32,319 nucleotides of DNA. It comes from Chara braunii (taxonomy: Eukaryota > Streptophyta > Charophyceae > Charales > Characeae). The stretch covers positions 4,565,931-4,598,249 of the forward strand of contig BFEA01000001.1 of the NCBI GenBank assembly GCA_003427395.1. The letters run 5' to 3'. Position numbers and translations under genes: made by a program. How positions within the stretch are numbered: position 1 is the stretch's first letter; every line of letters begins with the position of its first letter. Below, one piece after another: positions 10,215-19,559 of this stretch. The notes beneath the pieces are model-generated. The model made no database searches. It saw only the letters and a list, made by a program, of their open reading frames with translations, and was not told the origin of the DNA.

Positions 10215-10440
10215 AAAAGTGCAGTAGGTGGATCTTCGAGCTTGGCTGGTAAACGAAACTGGCTAAAGCTGCCAGGACAACTCCGGGTGGATTTGTGAGG
10301 TTCCCGGCCTCGTCTCTCAGGCTGTTTTGTAATACATTTTGAAGCTTTTCAAAAAAAACAAAACAAAAAAAAACCTTGGCCAAAAATAAAACAGGGACAC
10401 AAAAAAAAACAAAAACAAAACAAAAAAAAAAACACTGAAA
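10215..10440 (+). mobile_element. LINE 3'-end remnant (5'-truncated)
   Basis: The stretch CGAAACTGGCT, then GCTGCCAGGA, then AACTCCGGGT, then TTGTGAGGT matches the 3' untranslated region of the LINE fragment at 28254-29090, which has the same order and spacing. An A-rich tail with AAAAC interruptions follows from about 10350. It has no coding part left, as expected for a heavily 5'-truncated non-LTR insertion. Confidence 0.7.
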
Positions 10441-10634
10441 AACAGTATCCCCAAATGCAGTTTTCAGTGCTGGGGGCCTAACTTGGGGCTGAAAAGTGGG
10501 GGTCCCTGTTAACCGCTTGTGGTGGAAGCTTGGCCACGGGGGAATCTTTGCCTTCCTCTCCAGACATATTACTTGGGCGACACAACTACAACCATAATCT
10601 CCAGAGGCGAACTTGAGGCCCTGACAAAGATAGC

Positions 10635-10673
<39 letters not shown>

Positions 10674-10940
10674 AGGCCCAGTGCCCAAGGCTGATTTTGC
10701 TCTCAGGATTAATAGAGGTATGGACGGTGGAGAAGATGCGAATAGGGTAACTCCTGGTGGCGGCATGGAAGTAGCTTCTCTGGGTGGGAGGGGCCTGAGG
10801 ATGATGCATCAGTCTTGCGAAAGGCAGGGTAAATGACGGCTGGGAATCTGCCATGTGGCAGGGACAGGGTGGACACTAGGTGTGTCGGTGCAATACAGGT
10901 AGAAGATACATGGGATAGCGGTCGAAGATAAGTCCACCTC
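10441..10940. other. Unassigned; poly(T) run of ~30
   Basis: A T-run at about 10640-10669 is the main feature. Reading frames across it are Lys- or Phe-rich artefacts. No gene seen. Confidence 0.35.
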
Positions 10941-10944
10941 TGAG

Positions 10945-11139
10945 TCAATCCCCTAGCGAGAGGGCAATCAATGCGGCTCATCACATATAAATTGACATAA
11001 CTGCATGAATAACATGTAGCTCTGGCTCTTTGTAATGATGTTAAGGGATGCTGGACCCATTTTTCAGCAGGTGCAGCTCCCCACCAATAGAGGGGGGGTC
11101 TGCTCTTATCAGCAAACCCCCCACACCCCGTCGTCGATG

Positions 11140-11140
<1 letters not shown>
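10945..11140 (+). repeat. Dispersed 3' module, copy 1, with terminal hairpin
   Basis: The module contains AATCCCCTAGCGAGAGGGCA then AATGCGGCTCATCA, then GCTGGACCC...TTCAGCAGGTG and CTCCCCACCAATAGA. It ends in a hairpin: a G-run (11092-11098) pairs with a C-run (11117-11122) around TCTGCTCTTATCAGCA, whose TGCT/AGCA ends also pair. The same order is seen at 18050-18286. No ORF of the N-rich type precedes this copy. A (GA)n array follows directly. Confidence 0.75.

Positions 11141-11141
<1 letters not shown>

Positions 11142-11218
<77 letters not shown>
11142..11218. repeat. (GA)n microsatellite
   Basis: About 38 GA units follow the hairpin of the dispersed module. Confidence 0.98.
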
Positions 11219-11219
<1 letters not shown>

Positions 11220-11965
11220 CCCTTTCACCGGCGCATCCCTACTCCCAAGGTCCTACCTGAGTGTTCTTACCACCCAGGATCATAACCCTTTTCTAGTGAC
11301 CTGACCGGACAGTGGTTATAGGCATCAGGGCTACGCAGGTCCTCACCTCCCTCCCCAGCCCTGATTGAAGCATAGTCGGGCGAGCCCTGTCGTACGGGTA
11401 CTTCAAGTCCTAGGGGTAGACATTCTACTACAAGTCCCAGAGGTGAACCCTTTTTTTCCTTGTTAGAGAGATGCTAGCCTTTGATCATCAGATCCGTCTG
11501 GTTATTATCTTGAATTCTATGTACTTGAACCCTTTTCTATCGGAGGTTGTTCTTACCTAGAGCATCTCCAGTTTCTCTAGCAGGTGCCCCTCCATATCTA
11601 AAACCCGGCATTGCAAGGGTCTGAGACATGTGTCCTTGACACTGACATGACAGAAAGGGTTGATTCTCTGTGACTGGCATGCTGTTATTGCTGCACTGAC
11701 TGCTGAACTAGCTTTCCAACCCGGGTGCCCAACGACGCCCGGAATGGCGCCCGGGTTGCCCGGCCGTGCAACCCTCCGGAGCAGGCACCCGGGCCCCTCT
11801 TGCACCGAGGCTGATAAAGCCTGGAAAAAAAAAAAGCGCCGCCGCCAGATGCCTTACCACCGAAAAAAAAAAAAAGGAGGCCGGTGCAATTTTTTTTGGG
11901 GTCCCGCAGGCCTAGTTTTTTCAGTTTCTTTTTTTCATCTCAAATCTGGCCGTCGATCTGTGCCG
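11219..11965. other. Unassigned region
   Basis: No domain or RNA gene recognised. A GAGCATCTCCAGTTTCTCTA motif near 11561 recalls the ends of some plant MITEs, but I found no inverted partner. GC-rich CCCGGGTTGCCCGG-type palindromes lie at 11720-11790. Confidence 0.35.
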
Positions 11966-11986
11966 ATAGACAGCGCCCACAGATCC

Positions 11987-12239
11987 AGGATTTGAATTCG
12001 AATGCTGGCCGACTCCAGCACCCAAGCGACTCCATGCCAGTGCCCCTCCAACCGCAGCCCTGTGCCAGTTCGTCACAACGGCCCTCCGCGCGCTCGACGT
12101 CCCCGTAGCCACTCCATCGCCGAAGCCGCCTGCTCCCTCCGTGCCCCCCATTGCCGATGCCCCACTCGCCAACTATTGCTGCTCCCTCTTCACCAAGGTA
12201 ACCCTCGCGCTATCCCAGTTAAGGTTCGAGAACTTCAAG
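11987..12239 (+). CDS. Possible exon of an unknown gene, before a strong splice donor
   Basis: The frame containing TGC TGG CCG at 12003 is open from about 11970 to beyond 12239. It encodes a Pro/Ala-rich segment (…PVATPSPKPPAPSVPP…) followed by a more ordered-looking tail ending SQLRFENFK. The exon would end at AAG|GTAAGT (donor at 12240), a near-consensus plant donor. A pyrimidine-rich stretch and CCACAG / CCAG acceptor candidates lie just upstream (11979-11987). The (CTT)n tract downstream would be intronic. I recognise no family, and neither the start codon nor the other exons are identifiable. Confidence 0.35.
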
Positions 12240-12252
12240 GTAAGTTGTGTTC

Positions 12253-12434
12253 TTCTTCTTGTTCTTCTTCTTTTCTTCTTCTTGTTCTTCTTCTTGTTCT
12301 TCTTCTTCTTCTTCTTCTTCTTCTTCTTCTTCTTCTTCGTCTTCTTCTTCTTCTTCTTCTTTATTCCTTCTTCTTCTTCCTCTTCTTCTTTTTTCTTCTT
12401 TCTTCTTTTTCTTCTCCTTCTTCTTCTTCTTCAG
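12253..12434. repeat. (CTT)n pyrimidine microsatellite
   Basis: Mostly TTC triplets with TTG, TCG and CTC variants. Poly-Leu, poly-Phe and poly-Ser frames on the plus strand and poly-Glu/Lys on the minus strand are translations of it. Confidence 0.96.
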
Positions 12435-12469
12435 AGTTCGTGTCTTATTAATCTTTGACGTGGCGTCCT

Positions 12470-12810
12470 TGCTCCCTCTCGCCAGATCACCTCGCTCTGC
12501 CGTGGCATCCTCGCTCCCACTCATCATGGTCCTCCCTCCTGCCAGATCACCTCATGCCTCCCTCCTGCCATAGTCCTCCCTCCTGCCATATTCTCCCTCC
12601 TCCCGCCTGCCATAGTCCTCCATCCTCCCTCCCGCCAGATCGCCTCCCTCGCTTCTTTTCCTCCTCATCCGCATTTCGTCCTCCCTCCCGCTATAGTCTT
12701 CCCTCCTCCCTCCCGCCATAGCCCTCCCACCTCCCTCCCGCGATAGCCCTCCCTCCTCCCTCCCACCAGATTGCCTCCCTCCTCCTCCGCCCTATCTCCT
12801 CTGCTGCCCC
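12470..12810. repeat. C/T-rich minisatellite
   Basis: Irregular repetition of CTCCCTCCYGCCATAG and CTCCCTCCYGCCAGAT variants of about 18-40 bp. Pyrimidine-rich throughout, with no gene. Confidence 0.8.
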
Positions 12811-13057
12811 GCCCCTCCCCCACACACAGAAAACGATATGCATGAAAAAACAAAATGAGGGCGGATTTGGGTAGTACTCGGAAAGCGCAGCAAAGGCCGA
12901 CAGTCGAAAAAAAAAATAAAAAAATCTGTGGATTTTTTGCATGGCCGGGGTACCCCGGGCGGGGTCCCTACCCGGCCGGTTGCCCAGGGAAAGCCAGCTG
13001 CTGAACAAATTGTAATATTTTTTTATTGCACACAGATCACTGGAAAAGTTCCCAGCG

Positions 13058-13466
13058 GCCTCTCTCAGTTGGTAAGACTCGCAAGTGGCATTCAGGAGGT
13101 TGTGGGTTCAATCCCCATTGGCCTCATGTACCTTCCCGGGGCATGCTTGGTGCCCACCACTTAGAGATAGAACACTGGATCCCCCGATCAGCATTGAGCA
13201 GAGTCTGCTGATGTTCGTAGGGCCTGAGGGGAGGCACAGGGATGGGTCCTGTTGGCATGGTCCCTGATGCTTCTGGCAGTCCCCTGGCCGGTATCGCCCA
13301 CCTGCAGGTCGGGAGCAGCCCCCACGTGTTCTCTCGTGAACACGGTTCTGGCGGCTACGGGGTTCCCCGTAGGACTATAATTAGGAATAGTGGTAGGTAG
13401 GTAGTGTGAGGTGAAATTGAGAGAAGAATGTAGCTTACTTGAAAGAAAAAAAAAAAAAAAAAAAAA
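13058..13466 (+). mobile_element. tRNA-derived SINE with poly(A) tail
   Basis: The first 70 bases look like a tRNA gene: box A-like TCTCTCAGTTGGTA at 13061-13074 and box B GGTTCAATCCC at 13105-13115, flanked by AGGTTGTGG and a CCCATTGG arm. This is an internal RNA polymerase III promoter. It is followed by about 320 bp unrelated to tRNA and a run of about 21 A (13446-13466). TTCCCAGCG occurs immediately before the element (13049-13057) and again at 13472-13480, a plausible 9-bp target duplication (with five bases between the A-run and the second copy). It encodes no protein and would depend on a LINE for movement. Confidence 0.82.
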
Positions 13467-13868
13467 GGCCCTTCCCAGCGCAAGCCATAAATTCTGTGGT
13501 TTCTTTTTTGTTTTGCACATGTATGTGTTTGATGAGAGAACAAAACAGCACGATTTGCAATCGTGGTGAGTTCCATGAAGCAGCGTGGCCGACGCTACTA
13601 GCGCTAACTTGCGCTACGGACCGGCCGGCAAGGTCTGGCCGCACTCCGTGGACTGGTGCAGGGGTGGAGATGTCGTACCACCTCTGTGCTTGGTCGTCCT
13701 GGTGCCCGTCTGGTGCTTCGGCCCGGGCGTAGGTGGGGGATATTCCACGTGGCAGCTCAAGGAGACGGCACATTGGGGTGACGGAATTAAGTGTGTAATC
13801 AAGGACGTGGCGCGGCTGATTGGGGAGCGGTTTTGATAGCACAATAAGACATAGTAACTGTGGAATTG
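13467..13868. other. Upstream region of the first N-rich ORF
   Basis: A frame at 13585-13836 (+) could encode about 83 residues, ending 32 bases before the ATG at 13869. I recognise no domain, and its status is uncertain. No TATA box stands out clearly. Confidence 0.25.
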
Positions 13869-14451
13869 ATGACATCAACGGCCCCAACCGTGACGACATC
13901 CGAGATGCAGCTGGCGATGGAGACAGCACCCATGCAGGATGCTGTTGCTGTTGCCGTGTTTGAAGAAGAAGGGGCCGCGCTGGAGATGGTGCGGATGTAT
14001 AGGCAACAGATTGAGGACATCTACGCGATGCTCATTCAACATCCGCACTTACCAGCGGACCTACTGGGGGAGGATGAGGAGCTGTTCAGTGGCTGGGAGG
14101 AGGAGCTCCGTGAAAATCTTCCTCTTCAACGGTTGGGGGCCATCGAGAAAGCACAGGTGATGGTGGAATTGGGGGCTTGTACTGAAGTATTGGGGGAGGT
14201 GAAGGGAATCCTCTCCGAAATCCGGAAACGGCTGTGGGGCGCGGGGCCTGAGGAGGGGCAGGTGCTGCGTTCGTCGCCGGATGCTTTGAGCGAAGCAAAC
14301 GATACTCCTATCTCGACTGCCTTCCTTACTGAGGAGGTGGTGATTTGCGGCGGGAAGCCTGAGGAGGGGCGAGGGACTGACGGCGAATTGGCGGGCGACG
14401 AGGATTACAATCGGCTGGAGGAGGGGACTATTGCCATGTGTGAGAACCGTG

Positions 14452-14491
<40 letters not shown>

Positions 14492-14559
14492 CGATGTCAG
14501 CGGCTTCAATTTTGATGATATCGAAGATGGGCATATGCTGGATAACGGCAACAACAACG

Positions 14560-14599
<40 letters not shown>

Positions 14600-14957
14600 C
14601 GTCAACAACGGCAGTGCCTTCGACTTCGAGGATGGCGATGTTGGGAATTCGCTGTATGTGGCGCAGGGTTATGATGATCTTATGCGCAGCAACGCCATTG
14701 TTCGCAATGGTTACCATTGCAATGACCATGGTGACATTGAAAACACAGCGGGTGACAACACAGAGGACAAAGGCCACAATGATGGGCAGGCTCTCTGCCT
14801 CTTCTCTCGCCTCCTCTTTTCTCACCTTCCCCTCTCGGGTTCCTGGTCATTATTGTGGGGTCAGGAGCGAGAGGGCGGGGTGATAGGGATGTGTGTAGAA
14901 CAGGGTGACGGCACGGGACTGGGGGGGAAGCTTTGGTGGAGGGAAGGGGTAGGATAG
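13869..14957 (+). CDS. Asparagine-rich protein, hypothetical (N-rich ORF 1)
   Basis: Uninterrupted frame of about 362 residues from the ATG at 13869, the first in-frame ATG after an in-frame TAA at 13845. Residues ~1-110 are acidic and predicted to be mostly helical (…MYRQQIEDIYAML…). Two poly-Asn tracts encoded by AAC repeats lie at about residues 196-208 and 229-244. They are separated by an Asp/Glu-containing linker (SGFNFDDIEDGHML) that is echoed after the second tract (SAFDFEDGDVG). The C-terminal part is Gly/Trp-rich. No catalytic domain, signal peptide or membrane span is evident. Changes within the tracts are mostly Asn to Asp. It resembles N-rich low-complexity regulators of other eukaryotes, and a second ORF of the same style lies at 16754. 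Function unknown; an intron-containing gene model cannot be excluded. Confidence 0.45.
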
Positions 14958-15319
14958 GTACGGCTCTTACCTCCCCGGTTAAAATGCGCCTACGAATCTT
15001 GAGAATGGGGGGGGGAGGTAGTTGAGGGCAATATGATATAAATCTGTTCGCCAATTCGGGTGTCTGCCTTCGATGGTGATCGACGCAGATCGGGCGAACT
15101 TGCAAGAAATAATGATTTGGTATGGCAGCATGGAGCAGATAGGTATGTGCTGCGCTCACGTTTCTGGAAACCCCTGCTCCGTGAATTATGCCATGTGTTG
15201 GTGTGGTCGGGTGTGTATCATTTCAGAACCGACACATGGCGCGCCNACATGATTGATACTATACTTACCTATGTGGATCTGCAGGCTGTCGACCACGTGT
15301 TCTGCTGATGCCATGTAGA
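14958..15319. other. 3' flank of N-rich ORF 1
   Basis: The first bases after the stop (TAGGTACGGCTCTTACCTCC… with GCGCCTACGAATCTTGAG) loosely parallel those after the second N-rich ORF (TAGGTATATGG… with GCGCCTGAAACTCTTACC). One undetermined base lies at 15246. No gene seen. Confidence 0.35.
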
Positions 15320-15925
15320 TTCTATAACCTCCTGTAATCTCTCGCTCCGATTGCCCCCTCCCGGCTATCAGTAGATCNTAAGGGTTTCGGAGGGAGAATT
15401 NTGTTTTCATAAAGATGAGTAGTAATCCTCATAGCTTGCGATGAGTTTGGCTTTTGCCACGTGGTTAGGCGACTCTGATCTGTTCCCTGGTTTGAGGACT
15501 CCTCCCTCTCACGGTCTGTTTACAGGCGAAAGTTATTTAGTTGTGACGAGGGTCTTAAAACTGGGTGATGACGTGGCGACTGTGGGGGGGGGGGAGGCGG
15601 TGGGTTGGGGCCGTCCTGTGATTGGAAGTTGTTATCCTCATTTCATGGTTTTTTCCCCTCATGGTGCCATTAATTGAAATTCTAAAGCCCTACTCCGCTT
15701 ACCTCTTCCCCTCATCGAGCTGTACGATTTACGTAGAAGAGACTGAGGGTTGCAATGTAGGGAGATGATTTTTCAACGATGAAAGGCAGTCAATCCCCTC
15801 AGTTGAGGGTAATTAATGCTGCTAATGACATGAATGGAGCGTGCCATCGTGCTGGTGTTAAGTGTTAGGGATTACACTGCGATGGGCACGTGGCATATAA
15901 TAACGATTTGTGAATGTTTACAGGG
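15320..15925 (+). repeat. Dispersed 3' module, copy 2 (cut by assembly gap)
   Basis: TAAGGGTTTCGG (from about 15379) and AATCCCCTCAGTTGAGGG then TAATTAATGCTGCT (15791-15822), followed by a CACGTGGCAT block near 15888, match 18010-18165 in order. The terminal hairpin part would lie inside the gap that starts at 15926. Undetermined bases occur at 15378 and 15401. Confidence 0.7.
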
Positions 15926-16106
15926 NNNNNNNNNNNNNNNNNNNNNNNNNNNNNNNNNNNNNNNNNNNNNNNNNNNNNNNNNNNNNNNNNNNNNNNNNNN
16001 NNNNNNNNNNNNNNNNNNNNNNNNNNNNNNNNNNNNNNNNNNNNNNNNNNNNNNNNNNNNNNNNNNNNNNNNNNNNNNNNNNNNNNNNNNNNNNNNNNNN
16101 NNNNNN
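15926..16106. other. Assembly gap (181 N)
   Basis: A continuous run of undetermined bases. Its flanks are the dispersed module on the left and an A/G-rich stretch on the right. Confidence 1.
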
Positions 16107-16753
16107 CCACTATGTACCGTTGGACCAAGCCGAACCTATAGAGAGGAAAGAAACCCGCGAGGCGGACGGGAGCATGGCAAAAGCAGCAAAGGAAAACCAG
16201 CAAGACAACGGGCAGTGCACAGCATATGAAGCTATGGCGGCGAGGCGGAAGCCTAAAGGCAGTGAAGGAAACGACAATAAAGCAAGGGGCGGCAAGCCAA
16301 CAGAGAATCGAATGGCGAGAAGCTGCAAGGCACTCAGGCATGAGGGCACCGGGGAGGTGGGTGGGCAAAAGAAACAGCACAACGCTGCGAGGGAAACTGC
16401 AGCAAGCCACAAGGCATCAACACAAAGGTGATGAGACAAAAAGCAGCAAACATGAAAAATTCAAAGCCCCCCAAAAGCAACCACCAAAAAAAAAAAAAGA
16501 TGATAGATTGTTTCGTTGGGAGTTGCACTAGGCTCATCAGGAGGCTGAACCCTCGACAATATGCGGAATCCTCATATGGTTCAAAGCAGACTACCAGCAG
16601 GCAACATTGCATGCCGAGCATAGCAACAGGCAAAGACTCAGTGGAGCGTCGGGCAATGCTGCCGGGGCAACCCACCCGCAAAGCTTCAAAGCTAACTGCG
16701 TGGAATGACAGCTCAAGCAGACTGGCAGCAGAGCAAGAGCACAACACATAGCA
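16107..16753 (+). other. A/G-rich region with Lys/Gln/Ala-rich open frames
   Basis: Directly after the gap a frame is open to 16431 (…MAKAAKENQQDNGQ…), and another covers 16428-16751. Both are Lys-, Gln-, Ala- and Asn-rich, and the DNA shows repeated AGCAA/GCAAG motifs, so the openness may be compositional. They could be the 5' part of the gene that continues as N-rich ORF 2, interrupted by an intron or frameshift. I cannot decide. Confidence 0.2.
16502..16540 (-). ncRNA. Decayed hammerhead-like motif, second copy
   Basis: On the minus strand, CAGCCTCCTGATGAG (ending near 16533) is followed after an 18-base spacer by ACGAAACA. Both blocks are identical to those of the motif at 20305-20364, in the same order and at nearly the same distance. 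The stem II spacer here does not form a good helix, so catalysis is unlikely. It supports the view that the motif belongs to a dispersed element. Confidence 0.4.
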
Positions 16754-17120
16754 ATGCTGCATCAGTGGCGAACTGCACGTCACACAAGCAAATACAGAGG
16801 AAGACAAGGCATGCCGATGGACAGCAAGGGAACAACGCAGCAAAGCATAAAGGCAACACCAACAATGCAGCCAAACTACATAGCAACACACAAGGGGGCG
16901 GGGCTGCCCCCCCATCTGCATGTGAATACACGAATGGATGATTCGAAACGGTGCTGCTACGTGGACTTTGAGGAGGGGCAAGCCACGTTGCAGGACCGCT
17001 ACTGTGAAGATGATGGGGGCATCACAGAAGATGTGAACGATAACAGCCTCATTGCCTGCAGTTCTGCCACTTCCGCCGATAAAGATGATATAATTGCCAA
17101 CAAGAACAGTGATGACGACG

Positions 17121-17172
<52 letters not shown>

Positions 17173-17366
17173 CGACGACGACAATCACAACGGGGATGCT
17201 GGTGTTCCATGTGGAGATGACGATGACAACAATACCCACAACAACATCGACGATGACAACAACAACAACATCAACAACAACGACAAATACAACAGCGAGG
17301 ATGGTGCTCAGCATGGTGTTCCACGTGGAGATGACGACGATAACAATACCGACAACAACATCGATG

Positions 17367-17416
<50 letters not shown>

Positions 17417-17833
17417 AATGACAATTACAACAACAACAACAACAACAACAATTACAACAGCGAGGATGGTGCTCAGCGTGGAGACGAAGGTGAAACATGT
17501 ATTTGGACCATCAATAATAACAAGGCAAAAAACGACGGGGAGGAGAGGGCTCAGCGCGGGGACGATTGTCATAAATGCATCTGGGCCATCCAAGTCATCA
17601 ACACAGTTAATGATGATAATATTGTGGGCCCGGTAGATAATGACTACAACAGCGGGCGTAGGGGGCAGGGGGTGTTTCTCGAGCGTCTTGCCTCTCCCGG
17701 TGGGGGTGGTGCTATTGGGGATGGAACGAAGATGTTGTCTACGGCTATGTCTATAAGTACATGTCTGTTCGGCCGATATGTTATCGCACCGCTTCTGTGG
17801 GACCCGGGGGGGAGGATTGAGGGGTGCGACTAG
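16754..17833 (+). CDS. Asparagine/aspartate-rich protein, hypothetical (N-rich ORF 2)
   Basis: Open frame of 359 residues; the internal Met at residue 61 (codon at 16934) is a better start, because gene-like sequence (MDDSKRCCYVDFEEGQ…) begins there. It holds several AAC-encoded poly-Asn tracts capped by Asp. Between them lie degenerate repeats: a unit ending VPxGDDDDNNTxNNID occurs twice, and a unit AQRGD…CIWxI occurs twice near residues 243-280, with a partial YNSEDGAQ repeat. The C-terminal ~80 residues are less biased (…TKMLSTAMSISTCLFGRYVIAPLLWDPGG…). No known domain. The length and stop-codon context resemble N-rich ORF 1, and a related downstream module follows. The long minus-strand frame here is a Val-rich shadow. 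Real coding status needs transcripts. Confidence 0.45.
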
Positions 17834-18049
17834 GTATATGGCACCCCGATGACCAGCCGAGGATCCTTCTCATTCGTGCGCCTGAAACTCTTACCTCTGT
17901 CTTGGGGACACATGGCACCCTGACATGAGTTTTGTTGTTTTCCGTTTGACCTTTTTCCTACCCCGAATGCCTCTCCCCCTTACGGCGTTGCATGGAGTGA
18001 TAGTAGATGATAAGGGTTTCGGTGTAGGAATCTGAGTTTTGATGTGATG
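17834..18049. other. 3' flank of N-rich ORF 2
   Basis: It contains TGCCTCTCCCCCTTACGGCG and TAAGGGTTTCGG, shared with the 3' flank of the first N-rich ORF (15340-15390). No further gene. Confidence 0.4.
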
Positions 18050-18299
18050 AGCAGTTAATCCCCTCAGTTGAGGGCAATCAATGCTGTTCATCAGGTGGTA
18101 GAGTGCGGCGTGTTGGATCGGCATGTTTTTTGTAGGAATGACACGTGGCATGTTGACATGAATTCGTAATTGTTGAGGGCCGCTGGACCCGATTTCCAGC
18201 AGGTGTTGCTCCCCACCAATAGATGGAGCCTCCCCGAGCATGCTAGTGGTGTCTGCTCTTATCAGCACCCCTAGCATTTACTCGGGTTGTTTTTCTCGG

Positions 18300-18328
<29 letters not shown>
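18050..18328 (+). repeat. Dispersed 3' module, copy 3, with terminal hairpin and poly(A)
   Basis: AATCCCCTCAGTTGAGGGC then AATCAATGCTG begins the module. A first hairpin GCTGGA/TCCAGC (18182-18200) is followed by AGCAGGTG and CTCCCCACCAATAGATG. A larger terminal hairpin has arms 18240-18251 and 18266-18277 (12 bp, one mismatch), an outer CCCGAG/CTCGGG helix (18233-18238, 18281-18286) and the loop region TCTGCTCTTATCAGCA. A poly(A) run of about 28 follows (18301-18328). The structure and tail are what a LINE-mobilised 3' end looks like. Confidence 0.78.
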
Positions 18329-18330
<2 letters not shown>

Positions 18331-18592
18331 ATGACGAGCACGCAAGATGGGTAGAAAGGCAGCCGTGGAGCATAGACAAGGTAGTCCACACATCCAACAC
18401 AGAGCAAAGCCATCCAAGACCTACTTACAGCACAAGTAGGAACTGTTGGTTCCCACCACCCCCTGAGCCAGGAAGCCACTTCCACTGACATCTATCATCA
18501 CTCATAGACCATATGCACCCCAGACAGAGCGGGTCCCCTAAGAGTCTTCCAGGCACTCCAAACAACCGAGTAACGACTATTTAGGACTTCTT
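18329..18592. other. No recognisable feature
   Basis: Plain sequence with CCACCACCCCCTGAGCC-type composition and no open frame of note. Confidence 0.35.
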
Positions 18593-18792
18593 AAACCACC
18601 AGCACTTGGCCCAGCTATGGGCCGCGCCGCTTTCCCGCGCCGCGCCTTTAGGGCTTCGGGGTACCGGACCACAATGGCTGCAAGCGCCAGCCAAAAAAAA
18701 ATTGAAACGTTACCCCGGCGCTTCAGCAAAAATTGGCGTGCAAGTGGCATTCCAGGCTCGGCATCGATAGCTGGGCCAAGTACTGGTGGTTT
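18593..18792. mobile_element. 200-bp MITE with 26-bp terminal inverted repeats
   Basis: The left end (18593-18618, AAACCACCAGCACTTGGCCC then AGCTAT) and right end (18767-18792) are inverted copies with one mismatch. The interior is GC-rich and non-coding. Related ends occur at 9984-10009 and, more decayed, at 1647-1818. No clear target duplication (TT left, GA right). Confidence 0.8.
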
Positions 18793-18856
18793 GAAGGTGC
18801 TCACTCAGACCAAAAAAATATCCAGAAAGAGGAAATACAGACATACCTACAAAATT

Positions 18857-18910
<54 letters not shown>

Positions 18911-19059
18911 TCTTATACACATCTAGATGTGTATAAGAGACAGATTCGAAACGGTGCTGCTACGTGGACTTTGAGGAGGGGCAAGCCACGTTGCAGGACC
19001 GCTACTGTGAAGATCTCTTATACACATCTAGATGTGTATAAGAGACAACACAAGGGGGN

Positions 19060-19122
<63 letters not shown>
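18857..19122. other. (GT)n array with embedded sequencing-adapter artefact
   Basis: Two (GT)n arrays (18860-18905 and 19060-19122) enclose synthetic sequence. 18906-18943 is exactly CTGTCTCTTATACACATCT followed by its reverse complement: the Nextera mate-pair circularisation junction, two Tn5 mosaic ends back to back. 18944-19014 copies 16941-17011 of N-rich ORF 2. 19015-19047 is a second, slightly trimmed junction, followed by ACACAAGGGGG, which matches about 16888. One undetermined base is at 19059. This is an unfiltered read used to fill a microsatellite gap, not biology. The 'YTHLDVYKRQ'-type peptide it encodes is a known contaminant signature. Confidence 0.97.
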
Positions 19123-19204
19123 GTTAAAGCACCCCAAATTCCCTCTCTCATTTCCTCCACAAATCATAGCAAACCATCCATAACGAAATAGTATAGGTAG
19201 CCAA

Positions 19205-19300
19205 TATAATAGAAACTGCAAGGTTCGCCATGTTTGTGTTGTTCAACGCCAAGTGCCCACACACCCGTCTGCCGCCGCTGTGTCACACTTGCACGTATAC
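19205..19300. repeat. Dispersed ~95-bp segment, copy A
   Basis: It contains TGCAAGGTT, GTTCAACGCC and AGTGCCCACACACCCGTCTG then CCGCCG, all repeated in the same order at 20033-20125. Copy A is followed by ACGTATACATGTATACAT, a run of overlapping palindromes. Confidence 0.8.
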
Positions 19301-19559
19301 ATGTATACATATATTTATTTGATCCATAAAAGGGTGGAGGGCAAGAAGCAACTTACCTAAGACAGATGACTCCACCAGCAAGAAAGCACCAACCCCATCC
19401 GCCATAGGTCCGGAGAAACCTGAAGAGCCCTCCATGTCAGCCCACAAAACCGCAAAACAGCATAACACAAAACGCTCCACTGACAAAAAAGCATTGATCA
19501 CGCATGCCGATGGTCTAAAAACATTTTTTTGAACCCTCTGTGACGACCAACAACGCCAC

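Noticed and set aside
11555-11800. MITE suggested by GAGCATCTCCAG
   Set aside because: No inverted partner or target duplication found.
14061-14825. Minus-strand Val-rich frame opposite N-rich ORF 1
   Set aside because: Same reason: a shadow of the AAC repeats.
16334-17593. Minus-strand open frame of 419 residues with long poly-Val tracts
   Set aside because: It is the reverse complement of the AAC-encoded poly-Asn tracts. The plus-strand frame has Asn/Asp-conserving changes and a more natural composition.
18617-19183. 188-residue open frame including GT repeats and adapter-derived peptides
   Set aside because: It runs through Nextera junctions and microsatellites, so it is artefactual.
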